From Neocallimastix lanati (nom. inval.) (taxonomy: Eukaryota; Neocallimastigomycota; Neocallimastigomycetes; Neocallimastigales; Neocallimastigaceae), in NCBI GenBank assembly GCA_016946835.1, contig JACVTC010000037.1, forward strand, positions 367,501 to 431,500: DNA of 64,000 nucleotides. Direction: 5' to 3'. Numbering within the stretch: the first letter of the stretch is position 1; each line of letters opens with the position of its first letter. This document shows, piece by piece, positions 15,100 through 27,255 of this stretch. The notes beneath the pieces were generated by a model. It saw only the letters and a list, made by a program, of their open reading frames with translations, did no database searches and was not told where the DNA came from. A program made the translations under genes and the position numbers.

Positions 15100-15355
15100 A
15101 TTTTTATTAATTTTTATCTTTATTTTATTAATTTTTATATTTATTTTATTAATTTTTATATTTATTTTATTTATTTATATTTATTTTATTAATTTATTTA
15201 TTTATTTTATTTATTTTTTATATTTATTTATTTATTTATTTTATTTAATTTTTATATTTATTTATTTATTTTATTTAATTTTTATATTTATTTTATTATT
15301 ATTTTTTATTTAATTTTTATATTTATTTATTTATTTTATTTATTTTATTCATTTA
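15100..15355. repeat. Degenerate minisatellite, unit about 22-25 bp
   Basis: Tandem units of the form TTTTATTAATTTTTATATTTA that grade into TTATTTATTTATTTTATTTAA. Unit length drifts. Non-coding. Confidence 0.65.
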
Positions 15356-18300
15356 TAATATTTATTTACTCATTTTTCCTTTCATTTTATTTCTAACCAT
15401 TAAATAATTTAATTATAAAAAAAGAATTATGATTTATTTTATTTCGATAGGTTAATATTAAGATTTTTTTTCTTCCTCATCTATTTTATTGTTATAAATG
15501 ATGTAATTAAAAATACTTAATATCTTTTATTTTTTTTTTTTAATGTATTATTAAAAGCTTTAACTGTTTTATTTAAAAAAAAATATTATATTATATTATA
15601 TTATATTTTATTTCATTTTAAGGTTTATTTTTATGTTTATTTTTTTATTTAATTTTTATGTTTTTTTTTTTTTTTTTTTTTTACTTCAGAAAATACTATA
15701 AATAACTATATTTAGATATAAATTGTAAGAAAAAAAACAAAAACAAAAACAAAATCATCATATTCATATATAAAACCATTAATTAAAAACTTTAAAATTC
15801 GATTCATTTTAAATATATATAAGCCTACAAATATAAAACAAATTATAATCTATAGTATTTTTGTTATTTTATTATTATCATATATTATTAGTATTTTTTT
15901 GATTCTATCTATTTATCTATATTATATATATATTTTATTAATTATCATTTTTTTTTCCGAAGCAATACTTTAATTACTAATATTATTTAATGTCAAAGTG
16001 AAACATGTAATTTTCTTTTTTTCTTTTATTCCTATATATAATGAAAATTTCTTGACATTATATGACGATCATCTCCGATTTTTTTTTTTTTTTTCATTTA
16101 TATTATTTTCTTGGAATTTACTCTTATATCTTAATAATAATAATTATATAATAATAATTAAAAAAAAAAAATAAAAAAAGCTTTATAAATAATACTTTAA
16201 ATGTTTTTTTTTTTTATAAATCAATTTATTGTATTTATCATATGAATTTATTAATATAATTATTTATACTTTTTTTATTTATTTAATTACTTAATTTTTT
16301 TTTTTTTTTTTAGCTAAATAAAGAAAAAAAAATTGTTAAAAATTAATTAATTATTTAAATAATAAAATAAATAAATAAAAATAAAATTTTTTTTTAAAAA
16401 AAAATACTTTTTATTTATTTATTAGGTGTATATTTTTATTATTTTTTTTTTTTTTTATAACAAATTAATTAAAAAAAGAAAACAATTTTTATTATTATTC
16501 TGAGGATGGATTATGAATAGTTTTAAAATTTAAAATTATATTAAACTTTATTTATTATAAATTACTGTCGTAATCTGTGTTATAAAACCTTATTTTTTAT
16601 TAGTTTTTCCCTTGCATTGTTTTCACTAAACTATTTATCCAAACACAAATATATTAAAAAAGTTTAATTATTAATAAAAATATAATATATACATAATATA
16701 CAATAGATATAGTATAATATATTAAGAATATTACATTTTATTATATATTATTTATAATGAATATTTAAATTTTCTTAGTAAATATCCATAATATATAATA
16801 AGATAAGAAAGAGGATGGAGTTAAAAATAATTATAAAAAAAAAAAAAAATTAAATAAATAAAAAATTATATAAAAAAAAGTTTAATAATAAAAAAAAATA
16901 CAAACAGGTCTCGGAATGGTAAATATGTAACATTACCATATTCTATGTAATATAACATATTATAATATAACATGTTTATATTCTATAATAACAAAATTAT
17001 CAATCACAAATTATTAATCATTAATCACTAAATAGTATAAATGTATAAATTTTATTTATTTCATTTATTTATTTATTAATTATATTATTATACACTCTAA
17101 TAAATTTATATTTTGATTTTAATCCTTTGATGTAATTTTTTTTTGATATGTGTGTATGTTAATTATAATTAAAAATATTCTTTTAATTTTTTTTTATTCA
17201 CTTTAGTTCTAATAATATTAATATTTTCGTATTTAATAATTAATAATTATAGATTTAACTTCAAATCCATTAACCTTTTTTTTTTTTTTATTTATAAAAA
17301 AAAAAATACTTCACAAAATTTATTATTTAGATTTTTCTATGAAATTTTTTTAATTTCCACAACTACTATAAAAGATAAATAATAATTAATAATTAATTAA
17401 ATTTTAAAATTTTAGACATATATTATAGATATAAAATGATTTTTTGTACCACATTGATTTAAATATTTATACTAGAACTTTTTTTTGTATACATATATAA
17501 TAAATAAATAAATCAATCAATAAAATTTTTTTAAACTAAATTATAATAAATTATATATAATAATAGTATAAAAAAAAAAAATTAAATTATTATACATTAT
17601 ATTATCTCATATGAATTATAGTATAAAATTGTTTATAGGTAGTTAAATTATTTTTATATAATCTAAATAAAATATTTTACTAATAAGATTTTGACATAGT
17701 ATTTGACGAATTACTAAAAGGATTATATGATTTAAGAAACGAATAAAAATAATTTTTGTTATTTTATATTTTTTAAAATATAATATATATATCTTTATAT
17801 TTATGTTAATTAATTATTTAATTGTTAGTAGTAAATTATTTTGGTATACTTTTTTTAATTACCATCTAGATCTTAAAGATATTGAAGACATAAATCATAA
17901 TTAAAATACAAATTAACTTTTCTATTTTATTTTTTTTATATTATTTTTTATTTTTATTTTATTTTTAATTTAACACCTGTTTTTTTTTTATTTTTATTTT
18001 TATTGATTTAGTTGAAATACAAATTTTAAATTTTATAGGTTTATATTAATTAATTCTATTTTTAGTAGCAAATAATTCAGTAAAATAAAAATAAAAATAA
18101 AAATAATCATAAAAAAAAAAAAGACAGCTTCTTATTTGTATTTTATCATAAAAATTTATATTATATAAAGTTATGAATATATTTATATATACATATATAT
18201 ATTTGGATAGAGTTTAGCCCGTGATAATTTGTATTAATTTTTTTTTTCTTTTATTGTTTTTGTTTTTTATTTCATATGTTTTTTTTTTTTATTTTTTTTT

Positions 18301-18710
18301 TATTTTTATTTTTTTTTAAAAAAAAAGAAAATAATAGGAAATAAATAAAGATTATAAAAATTAATGAAATATTTATTTATTTCATTTATTTTTAAAAATA
18401 ACTATTTAATGAAAATAATAATCAAATTCTCAATATTCAATTATATTTATATATTATTATTATTTTTTTGTTCATTGTTCATATTATTATGGATTAAAAG
18501 ATATGCTAATGATTTACACCCACAATTACTATTTAAGTAAATCAACAAAACAAATAAACAAAGGTAAAAAAAAAAAAAAAAGAAATAGTTGAAACCTAAT
18601 TATTTATTATTTAATTCATTTAAATACATTAATTATCAAATAAATAATAATAAACAAATAAGAAAATAATAAAAATTTAACTTTTTTCATTATTTTTATT
18701 TTATTATATA

Positions 18711-18741
<31 letters not shown>

Positions 18742-20316
18742 TTATTATTATTATTATTATTATTTTTTTTTAATTGAATTATATTTCAATGTTATTTTTT
18801 AATTTATTATTACACTACTTATTATCTATGGCTATTACGAAATCTTTAGAATAGGAAAAAGATTAACCATTCTTAATAAGCTTAAAAAAAAATTTTATTT
18901 ATTCAATAAATAAATAAATAATAATAATAATAATAATAATAAAAGGAATAGAGATAGTTTGTGTAAAGTGTATATATTTTATTTTTATTAATAATATATA
19001 ATTATTAAAGTTTTAATAGTTCCCTTCTATAAGTAATAAACTTTTTTTTTTTTTTATTTTAAGAAATTTATAAAAGTATTTTCATCAAAATCCTTTATAA
19101 TAAAATAAAATATATAAAAATATATATATATATTTAAATAATTATTATTTTTCAAATCCATTTTTTTTTTTTTTGAATTTCATTTTTTGTCCTGTATTAT
19201 TAATATATATAAATATGTATATAAAAATAATCAATAAATTAATTTATAATATATTAATTTTAAAAATGAATTGTGGTTATACAAAGGTCATACTTTTTTT
19301 GTATAAATATTAATAAATGTGTATATTGTTTAAACGAAAAATTATAAAAAATAAGATTATCATAATACAAAAAAAAAAAAAAAAAATTAAAATTAAAATT
19401 AAAATATTATAATTATATATAATTCTATCTATAATATAATTTTTATTTCACTAATTAAGGTTTTAATATATATAAGTAAAAAAAAAAAAGATATTGGTTT
19501 CATTATATTAATTATATATTTATTACTTAATAAAGTTTTTTTTTATTATTTATATTAATTATATTAATTTAATTTTCAATTTATACAATAGATTATCCAT
19601 TTTATTTTATTTCATTTTGATATTATTGACTATTTATTCGTTGCATATTGATATATAATATAATATATATTATTTAATAAATATATTATATAATATATTA
19701 TATTGTAATCTATTATTAAAATTTAATTATAATTTATATATTCAACAAATATATTATAATATAAAATATAATATATTAATATATAAAAAGTATTATAAAT
19801 TAATTTAATATTATTTAATTTTATTGAGTCTATGTATTAAATATATATCATTTAAGTATACATAATATTTATTTGTAATATGTATTAATATATTATAATA
19901 TAATAAATTATGTGTAATATACATATTGAAATATATTAAATGTATTTAAAGGTTTAAACGTTTTTTATTCAGTTGATGTATTTTAATAAATTATTATAAT
20001 GTAAATATATTATTATATATATTTATAATAAATTTATAAATAGATTAAAGTATTATAAGGATTCAAAAGAAATAGTTTGGCTATAAAATTTAGAGTACTA
20101 TATTAATATATGTATTAATTAGTATTATATTATTAAATAAATTATTAATTAATGTTACATTGTTAAAATATTATTAAATTTGTACGACTTAAAATCCATA
20201 AATCTTAAAATTATTTATTTTTTTTTTAATAAAATATATATATATAAAATATATTTTTATTATAATAAATTTTTAAATTTCAATATATTCATATTATATT
20301 AAATTATTTATTTAAA

Positions 20317-20530
20317 AAAATAAATAGATAAATTATTAATTTCTAAATCAACAATTTTATTTAATATATTTTAGTTAATAATATATTTATTAATTATATA
20401 GTAAATTTGTTAATAAATATAATCTAATTTTATATTATTATATTATTATTTTATTATATTAAACTATTATTCCTTCTGAAAAATAAATAGATAAATTAAT
20501 AATTTCTAAATCAAAAATTTTATTAAATAT
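20317..20530 (+). repeat. Direct repeat pair of about 50 bp
   Basis: A segment AAATAGATAAATTATTAATT... at about 20320-20372 recurs as AAATAGATAAATTAATAATT... at about 20482-20530. Both contain TTTCTAAATCAA followed by AATTTTATT. The offset is about 163 bp. Function unknown. Confidence 0.55.
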
Positions 20531-21778
20531 CTTTTTTTTTTATTATATATTATAAATTTTTTTTATTAATAAACTAATTTGAAGATATTTATTATTAATA
20601 ATTAATATATATATATTTTTTAAATAATTATTATTCATTTGATTTATATGATTATTTGAATTATAATTAAAAAAAAAAAAAAAACAATATATTATATAAA
20701 AATTAATATAATAATAATTAAAATAAAAAGAAATGAGTATAAAAGGAAACGAAAATTTCCTTTAATTTTTTAGTTTTTCAATTTCAGTTTTTTATAATTT
20801 TATTTTATTAATAATTTATATTATATTTATATATATGTATTAATATTATTTCATTATTTTTTATTTTTTTTTAAAAAAAATATAAAATAATAATCGTATA
20901 ATAATTATTTAAGAAAAGATACACATATACTTTAAAAAAAAAAAAAAAAATAAGAATAGAAAAGATAGATAGAAAAAAAAGATAAAAAGAAAAAGATAGT
21001 TTTTTTTTTTTAATTGAAAAAAAATAATACATTTTAAGATAAAAATACTTCCCTTGATAATTAAAATAAAATAATAATAATAAAAAAAAAAAAAAAAGAA
21101 AAGAAACATTGAAAAGAACTTTTATATAAAAATTTTAAATTAATAGTTAATATAAAAGTTTTAATATTTTTTTTAGTAATAATAATTAGAATATGCATAA
21201 AAAATAGCTTAGAAATAAAAATAACCCAATAAACCTTCAACATAGCAACAATTAAGAATAATAATAATAAAAAAAAATTTAATGAAAAGAATAAATTTAA
21301 AAAAAAAATAAAATAAAAAAAAAAATATTAATTAGAAATATATAAAATTAATATTATTTAAACCCCCCAAAAAACATATATATAAATATTATTTTTTAAA
21401 AAAAATATATATTATTATTTATTACAAAAATTATAAAAAAAAATATTTAATATCAATATTTTTATTTAACCTTTTTTTTTATTATAATAAAAAAATAATT
21501 TAAGAAAGAAAGAAAAAAGATAATAAAATAATAATATATATATATATATAATATTAAAAATAAAATATTAATTATAATTAAACGTTTTAAATTTAATATT
21601 ATATATATATAAATAATTTATATTTAAAAAGAATATTTTTACTATTTCTTATCAGAGAAAAAAAGAAAATTAAAAAAGAAAAAAAAAAAGTGAATTTTTT
21701 TTAAAATTAATTTAAGATAATAATAATAATTAAATAAAAAATATATTTATATAATTTTTTTTTTTTTTTTGAAATATT

Positions 21779-23527
21779 ATGTCATCTGTATATCAACTTC
21801 CTTCCCCACCAACTCAAGTTAGTCAATTACCAAATAACGGAATGGCTAAGCCAGCAAATAGTCAAATTTCTACTCCAAAGGAAAAAATGGTTTCTAATAT
21901 AAAAACTACTACTTCTACGGTAACTACTAATGGTCAACCAGTTCAAGTGAACTCTAAAACTGCTGTTAGTGGTGGTGCCTCACAAAAGGTAGTCACTAAG
22001 AGAAAGAGTGGTTACCTATATAATCCTTTAAAAATTGATACCTCTGTTGTCAGTAAAAGTACTCCAGTATCTCCAACTTCACAATCCTCCTCTCCACAAC
22101 CTCTTTCTGCCTCATCTACTCAATCTCCTCGTCCAAAATCTTCTTCAAATAACACCTTTGTTCATAAACTTTATCAAATGTTATCGGATCCAAAACAATC
22201 TAATTTCATAAAATGGAATGATACTGGTTTATCTTTCACTATTAGAAATGTACAAGGTTTTTCTCATAATGTTTTACCTCTTCATTTCCGTCATAATAAT
22301 TTCTCTAGTTTTGTACGTCAATTAAATATGTACGGTTTCCATAAGGTAAATAAGTCTACCCCAAGTACTAAAGGTAGTGACAATCAAGTTTGGGAATTCT
22401 TCCATCCAAAATTTATTAGAGATAAGCCTCATCTTATTGAAGAAATTAAGAGAAAACAAATTGAAAATGAAAATTGGCGTTCTAACGCTATCTTACAAGA
22501 CCAAGGTAGAATGAACTTTGCTCGTCATAATTCTTTCTATGGAAAAAATGGTACTTTAGCTACTAAGCGTTCCTCTTCAACTTTAGTTACCACTTCTAGT
22601 ACTCTTAGTAATGCTGTAACTGTTCCCCCTACCATTCCTTCTCAAAATTCACAAATAGTTAGTGCTCCAGAAGTTACCGGTCCAAGTCAACCTGTATTTA
22701 TACAATCTTCTGAAGGTATACCAGCTAATACTATGGCTACCGTCAGTGTAACTTCTAGTGGTGAAACTGTCCTCATTGATCCAGGTATGTCCATGGTTCA
22801 ATCTGTTCCAGTTGGTGCCCCTGGTCCATATGGTGTCATTCAAGTACCATCTCAAAATATTTCCTACAGTGGTAATGATGTCACTGCTGCTACCTCTGCC
22901 ACTAGTACCCCAATTCCACAAGCGATCACTATGGGTAATATGATGCAACAAAATCCACATGCTATGGTAGATCCAAACCATGTCGTTATGAATGGTCCTA
23001 ATGTTCATCCAGAAGTTCCACAACCAGTTGCCTCTCAACCTGCTCCATTAGAAGGTGATGTCTACTACAATATTCACCTTTTACAAATGCAAAATCAAGA
23101 TATAAGTCAACGATTAAATGATTTACAAATGAACGTTAATAACCTTATGAATACTTATTCTAGAAGAATGGATATGCAACAAAGTATTATTCAACAACTT
23201 ATGAATTCTGCTCAACAACAACAAATGGGTAATGTGACTACAGTTTGTTCTGTTGATCAAGGTCAAGCTGTCGTTGCTAATAATAATAATCCAGTCATGA
23301 CTCAAGGTGGTATGGTTACTCCATCTCCAATTGCTCATCATCAAATGATGGTTCAACAAAATGGTTACCCTCAACAACAACAACAACAACAACCAACAGC
23401 TTCACCAGAACAAAAAATTATAAACCAAAATCAATCTATGAATGGTACTCCATTAATAAATCAAGAAAATATTGATTCATATCCAATAAATGGTGTTGGT
23501 TATCCAGCTCAAGCCATTTACTATTAA
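21779..23527 (+). CDS. HSF-type DNA-binding transcription factor
   Basis: Predicted nuclear regulator of 582 aa. Residues about 125-226 form a complete HSF-type winged-helix domain. It opens with TFVHKLYQML, has the FIKW core, and contains the recognition-helix block FSSFVRQLNMYGFHKV (about 175-190), followed by VWEFFHPKFIRD. Residues 1-124 are Ser/Thr/Pro-rich and include KRKS at 74-77, a possible nuclear signal. Residues about 432-478 are heptad-like and could form a short oligomerisation coil. The C-terminal third is Gln/Pro/Asn-rich with a short polyQ run near 532-538 and looks like an activation region. There is no response-regulator receiver domain, so it is not Skn7-like; Hsf1, Sfl1 and Mga1 types remain possible. 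It is a single exon, and the ATG has A at -3 after a T-rich leader. An AATAAA lies just after the stop. The GC rise matches the frame exactly. Confidence 0.93.
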   Translation: MSSVYQLPSPPTQVSQLPNNGMAKPANSQISTPKEKMVSNIKTTTSTVTTNGQPVQVNSKTAVSGGASQKVVTKRKSGYLYNPLKIDTSVVSKSTPVSPTSQSSSPQPLSASSTQSPRPKSSSNNTFVHKLYQMLSDPKQSNFIKWNDTGLSFTIRNVQGFSHNVLPLHFRHNNFSSFVRQLNMYGFHKVNKSTPSTKGSDNQVWEFFHPKFIRDKPHLIEEIKRKQIENENWRSNAILQDQGRMNFARHNSFYGKNGTLATKRSSSTLVTTSSTLSNAVTVPPTIPSQNSQIVSAPEVTGPSQPVFIQSSEGIPANTMATVSVTSSGETVLIDPGMSMVQSVPVGAPGPYGVIQVPSQNISYSGNDVTAATSATSTPIPQAITMGNMMQQNPHAMVDPNHVVMNGPNVHPEVPQPVASQPAPLEGDVYYNIHLLQMQNQDISQRLNDLQMNVNNLMNTYSRRMDMQQSIIQQLMNSAQQQQMGNVTTVCSVDQGQAVVANNNNPVMTQGGMVTPSPIAHHQMMVQQNGYPQQQQQQQPTASPEQKIINQNQSMNGTPLINQENIDSYPINGVGYPAQAIYY

Positions 23528-25499
23528 ACAAAATAAAATTATAATAACATATATATATAAAAAAAATTTTTTTTTTATTGAAAAATACCTATCTTATCCC
23601 TTTAATAATATAACCCACCATCATCATTATCATCATTAATATAAATAAATTATTTTGGTTTTATAATTTTTAAATATATATATATTTTTTTAAACAACAA
23701 CTAAAAAAATTATATTATAATAATATTGTATTAATTTATTCTTATCAATCCTTATCTTATTTAAATTAAATATATGATATCACTTTAAAAAAAAATATAT
23801 TAATTATTATAATTATTTCTTATACAGTTATTAATAAGAAATCATCAACAATTTTTTTTTATTATTACATAAAACAATTATAGAATTATATATTATAAAA
23901 AAAAAAGGAAAAATGAAATGGAATAGAAAAATTAATATACTATTTGAGGCATAGTAAACAATTATACTATTCTAATAATTTTTTTCTTTAAAAAAAAAAA
24001 AAAAAAAAGAGTTTTTTTTTTTTATTATAAAATAATTTTAAATATATTATAAAGTTTTTTTTTTATTTTTATTTTTATCCATTCCGATGAAGATTAGAGA
24101 AAAAAAAAAAAAAGAAGAAAATGATAGATAATAGAACGTAGAACAAACATATTTATGCAGAAACAGGAAAAATTTTGATATTTTTAAAACAGATTTAGCA
24201 AAAAGAAAAAAAAAAATTATAATTAGAAAATACAGGTGTAAAGAAGTTTTTTTTATTAAGAAAAGAAAGTGAAGATAAAAAAAAAAAAAAAAATAGAAAA
24301 GAATAATGACAAATCATAATTTATTATAAAAGGTTAATATTTATTTATAATTTATTTAATAATAATATAGCAAATATATCATAATTAATAGAATGAAATT
24401 TATTTTATTTAAAAAAAAAAAAAAAAAAAAAAGACTATCGGTAATTTATTTTAATAATTAAAAAAAAAAAAAAATAAGAATTTAATTTAATTTAATATAA
24501 ATGTATATATATACCAAATAGTAGATTTAGAGTAGCATTTATAAATAGTTTTTTGTATATATCACAATTAACGATATTCTAAATTTACTTAAAGTAAATA
24601 ACATATATACATATCTATCACAAAATAATAAATTTTTTTAATTAAATTTTATAATAATTTATTAAATTGAAATTAATAATGATTATAATAATAAAAATAA
24701 AAAAATAAATAAAAAAAAAAAATAAAAAAAATAAAAAAAAAAAAAAAGAGAAAAAGAAAAAAAAAAAAGTAAAGTTTTAGAAAAAATAAAATATAATATA
24801 TATATAAATAAATAAAAGAAAAAATAATAATAAAAAAAAATAAATATAATAATCATTAATGTAAAGTTTTAATTAAAATATTTATATATATTGTATTATT
24901 TTTTTTTCTCTTCTTACTTTTTTTTTTTTTTTTTTTTTTCCCCTTTTTTGTTTGAGATCTTTATAAGTAAAAGAAAATTAATCTATCATTGAATTTTTTT
25001 TTTTTTTTTTTTTTTGTAAAAAAAAAAAAAAAAGTAGAAAAAAAAAAAAAAAAAAAAAAAAAAACTAAATAAAATTTAAAATATATTATATACATATATC
25101 AATATTAATTTTAATATTTTTGATAAATATTAAGAATATTGATATTTTGAAGTAGAATAAAATAAAAAAATAAATATAAATAAAAATAAAATAATTAAAA
25201 TAAAATAAAATATAATATAAAAAAAAAAAAATAATATCATAATGAAAATGAAATAAATAAAATAAATATTATTAATTTAATATTAAATATTACTAATTTA
25301 ATAAATGGATAATAAATCTACCAGAACAGAAAAAGAAAAAGAAAAAGAAAATAATATATATTTTAAAGAAATATTTTTAATGTTTATTAAAATATATATT
25401 TAATATTTTATATATAGATAATAATAAAAAAAATTTTAAAAGACAATTTTTATTAAATAAAGAAAAAATTTTTGAAAAAAAAAAAAAATATATATATAT
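23528..25499. other. AT-rich intergenic DNA between HSF gene and copia copy 1
   Basis: It holds an AATAAA just after the HSF stop, many A and T runs of 15-20, and no plausible gene. The (TA)n run at its right end is the target into which copia copy 1 inserted. Confidence 0.6.
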
Positions 25500-25504
25500 A
25501 TATA

Positions 25505-25688
25505 TGTGAAATGAGATAAATATCAAATATAAGAATTAATATTTAATATATTTAACCAATAGAATTAATTATCTAAATGTATAAAATAAGCATTATGTAT
25601 TTTTTAATTTTTATTTTACTTAACACTTTTATAAATAAATAAATACGAAAATATAATATGAATTGTTAATCTTTCATCTGAGTTAATA
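25505..25688 (+). repeat. 5' LTR of copia copy 1
   Basis: 184 bp, starting TGTGAAATGAG and ending GAGTTAATA. It appears identical to the 3' LTR. TATAAAATA at about 25580-25588 is a plausible promoter TATA box, and AATAAA words near 25633 could serve 3' end formation. The right end is fixed where the two LTRs diverge (G versus A next). Confidence 0.93.
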
Positions 25689-25721
25689 GATTAAGAGTCT
25701 CAATCTCCTCAGATTGAGCTA
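25689..25721 (+). promoter_or_regulatory. Primer-binding site, tRNA-Lys(CUU) 5'-half type
   Basis: It directly abuts the 5' LTR. Its reverse complement starts TAGCTCAATC and ends GAGACTCTTAATC, which looks like the A-box region through the anticodon loop (CUU) of a tRNA-Lys. Compared from memory with human tRNA-Lys(CUU), about 27 of 33 positions match without gaps, including the last 13. Priming by a tRNA cleaved in the anticodon arm is known for Drosophila copia with initiator tRNA-Met. Here the inferred primer is tRNA-Lys. Confidence 0.65.
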
Positions 25722-26030
25722 TAACAAAAGATAAATATTTATATTTTTTTATTTTTTTTTTTTTTTTTGGATCATATAAACAATGATATTTTTTTTGTCA
25801 TAAATGTTCAAAAGTTTTACTCTTATATAAATCTTAAACATATAACTTAAACAAAAACTATAACTCAACCTAATGTGTTCAAAATAAGAAATATATTTCA
25901 ATGATATTAATTTTTTTCAAGAAATCTTACAACATAATGTGATATTAAATTTAGATGAATTAAAAATTAAATAAACAAATACAAATATCATTTATAATAA
26001 AATATAAATAAAAATAATAGCAAAAATATT

Positions 26031-26220
26031 TTGAGCTGAGTAAAGTCAGCAAAATGAACAAAAATACTTTGAGCTGAGTAAAGTCAGCCAAATGGTTAAA
26101 ATATTTTGAGCTGAGTAAAGTCAGCCAAATGGTTAAAAATACTCTGAGCTGAATAAAGTCAGCCAAATGAATAATAATATTTTGAGCTGAGTAAAGTCAG
26201 CCAAATAATCTGAGCTGATT
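26031..26220 (+). repeat. Leader tandem repeat with hairpins, five full units plus a partial one
   Basis: Units of 37-39 bp start with GAGCTGA at 26033, 26071, 26108, 26145 and 26184, with a truncated copy at 26212. Each holds GCTGAGTAAAGTCAGC, a 5-bp stem (GCTGA/TCAGC) with a 6-nt loop; one unit has GAATAAAG as the spacer. The array lies in the untranslated leader between primer site and gag. It may be an enhancer or an RNA packaging/dimerisation signal, as proposed for leader repeats of other copia elements. The function is inferred. The antisense open frame across it is a repeat artefact. Confidence 0.85.
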
Positions 26221-26691
26221 ACATAAATATAAATATAAAAAAAATAATAAAAAATAAAAATAAGAATAAAAAAAAAATTTTTTTTATCAAAGAAATCATT
26301 CAATCAAATGAATAACAAAATATAATCATCCTATTTGACAAAACTAAAGATCAAAATAAAATTTCAATGAATCAAAAATAAACAATTTAAACAATGAAAA
26401 TAATATAAATAACCAATCGCAAAAATCAACATTTAATAATCAGATGATATCTTTAACTAAAATATACCCAATAAAGCAGGACAAAATCAGTATTCGGCAT
26501 ATTAAAATAATATAAACAATTCAATATAAACCCCCAATCATAAACCATTCTTTAATCAAAATTTAAATTAAAAATATAAATATAAATAGAACAAATAATA
26601 AAATAAAAGAATTATTCTATAACAATATTAAATTTATATTACGAAATACAACTAATCCCTTAAATAAAGCAGTATTAACAATCAAAATAAT

Positions 26692-27255
26692 ATGACAAGA
26701 CAAGGAAATATTAATCAACCTATTGTGATTAACGATCCCCAAACAAAGGGTATCACTTTCAGTTACTCTGAAAATTTCAATAGAGTAATTGATCTCACTC
26801 CAGAAAATTACAACAGCTGGAGAACTAGTATCCTTTACTTATTAATGATAAATAACCTTGAAGGATACGTTGTTTCTGAAAAGGTAAAGAAGATAAGAAA
26901 AAGGAATGTTAAAGATGACCTCAGTGATTACATGGAAGATAAGTTCGATAATAATTTAGTGTATGATAAAGACACCAACCTTCTAGACATTAAAAATGAT
27001 GTCATGGTAAAATGGATCATCATTAATAGTTTAGGAGAGGAAACTAGGAAAATAATCGAGGGACAAGGGAAAACAGCTTTCCAAACATGGAAAATCTTAG
27101 AACATTCCTTCACAAGAAGTCCAGAACGAAGAAAATTAGAAATACAAAATAAAATAAACAATCTAAAATACAATGAAGATCAAGACATAAATATCTTTAT
27201 GGCAAAACTACAAAATGCCATAGAAGAGCTTGAAAAATCTAGATCACGATATTAG
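26692..27255 (+). CDS. Copia Gag, N-terminal part (187 aa)
   Basis: Capsid-like portion of Gag. Residues about 25-185 resemble the UBN2/copia-type gag polypeptide: YNSWRTSILYLL near 40-50, then FQTWKILEHSF and RRKLEIQNKINNL. The frame ends at a TAG (27253-27255) in the middle of the gag fold. The rest of the fold and the CCHC knuckle continue in the +1 frame, so this product alone would lack nucleocapsid. The ATG at 26692 follows a long AT-rich leader and is the first in-frame ATG with Gag homology. Copy 2 encodes an identical protein with the same break. Confidence 0.85.
   Translation: MTRQGNINQPIVINDPQTKGITFSYSENFNRVIDLTPENYNSWRTSILYLLMINNLEGYVVSEKVKKIRKRNVKDDLSDYMEDKFDNNLVYDKDTNLLDIKNDVMVKWIIINSLGEETRKIIEGQGKTAFQTWKILEHSFTRSPERRKLEIQNKINNLKYNEDQDINIFMAKLQNAIEELEKSRSRY

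Larger units (their letters stand above)
13795..21778. other. 8-kb AT-rich intergenic DNA upstream of the HSF gene
   Basis: No gene or RNA gene seen. It includes a two-copy ~53-bp tandem repeat at 13991-14094 (the word AATAAAGTTTAAT recurs), A/T runs, AAT microsatellites, and the arrays listed separately at 15100-15355 and 20317-20530. The last ~250 bp before the HSF start are purine-rich, then T-rich, and may be the 5' untranslated leader. No TATA box can be singled out in such AT-rich DNA. Confidence 0.55.

Noticed and set aside
22649-23392. Minus-strand frames of 129 and 89 codons inside the HSF gene
   Set aside because: Shadows of the Gln/Asn-rich coding strand; no family features.
25689-25721. 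A genuine (antisense) tRNA-Lys gene at the copia primer site
   Set aside because: Only the 5' half is tRNA-like, it abuts the LTR exactly, and it is repeated identically in copy 2, so it is a primer-binding site.
25960-26166. Minus-strand 68-codon frame with repeated LTLLSSKYF-like units
   Set aside because: It is the antisense of the leader hairpin repeats; unit length variation, not protein conservation, explains it.
26031-26220. CRISPR-like array (regular repeats)
   Set aside because: Units are contiguous with near-identical spacers, in a eukaryotic retroelement leader; no cas genes.
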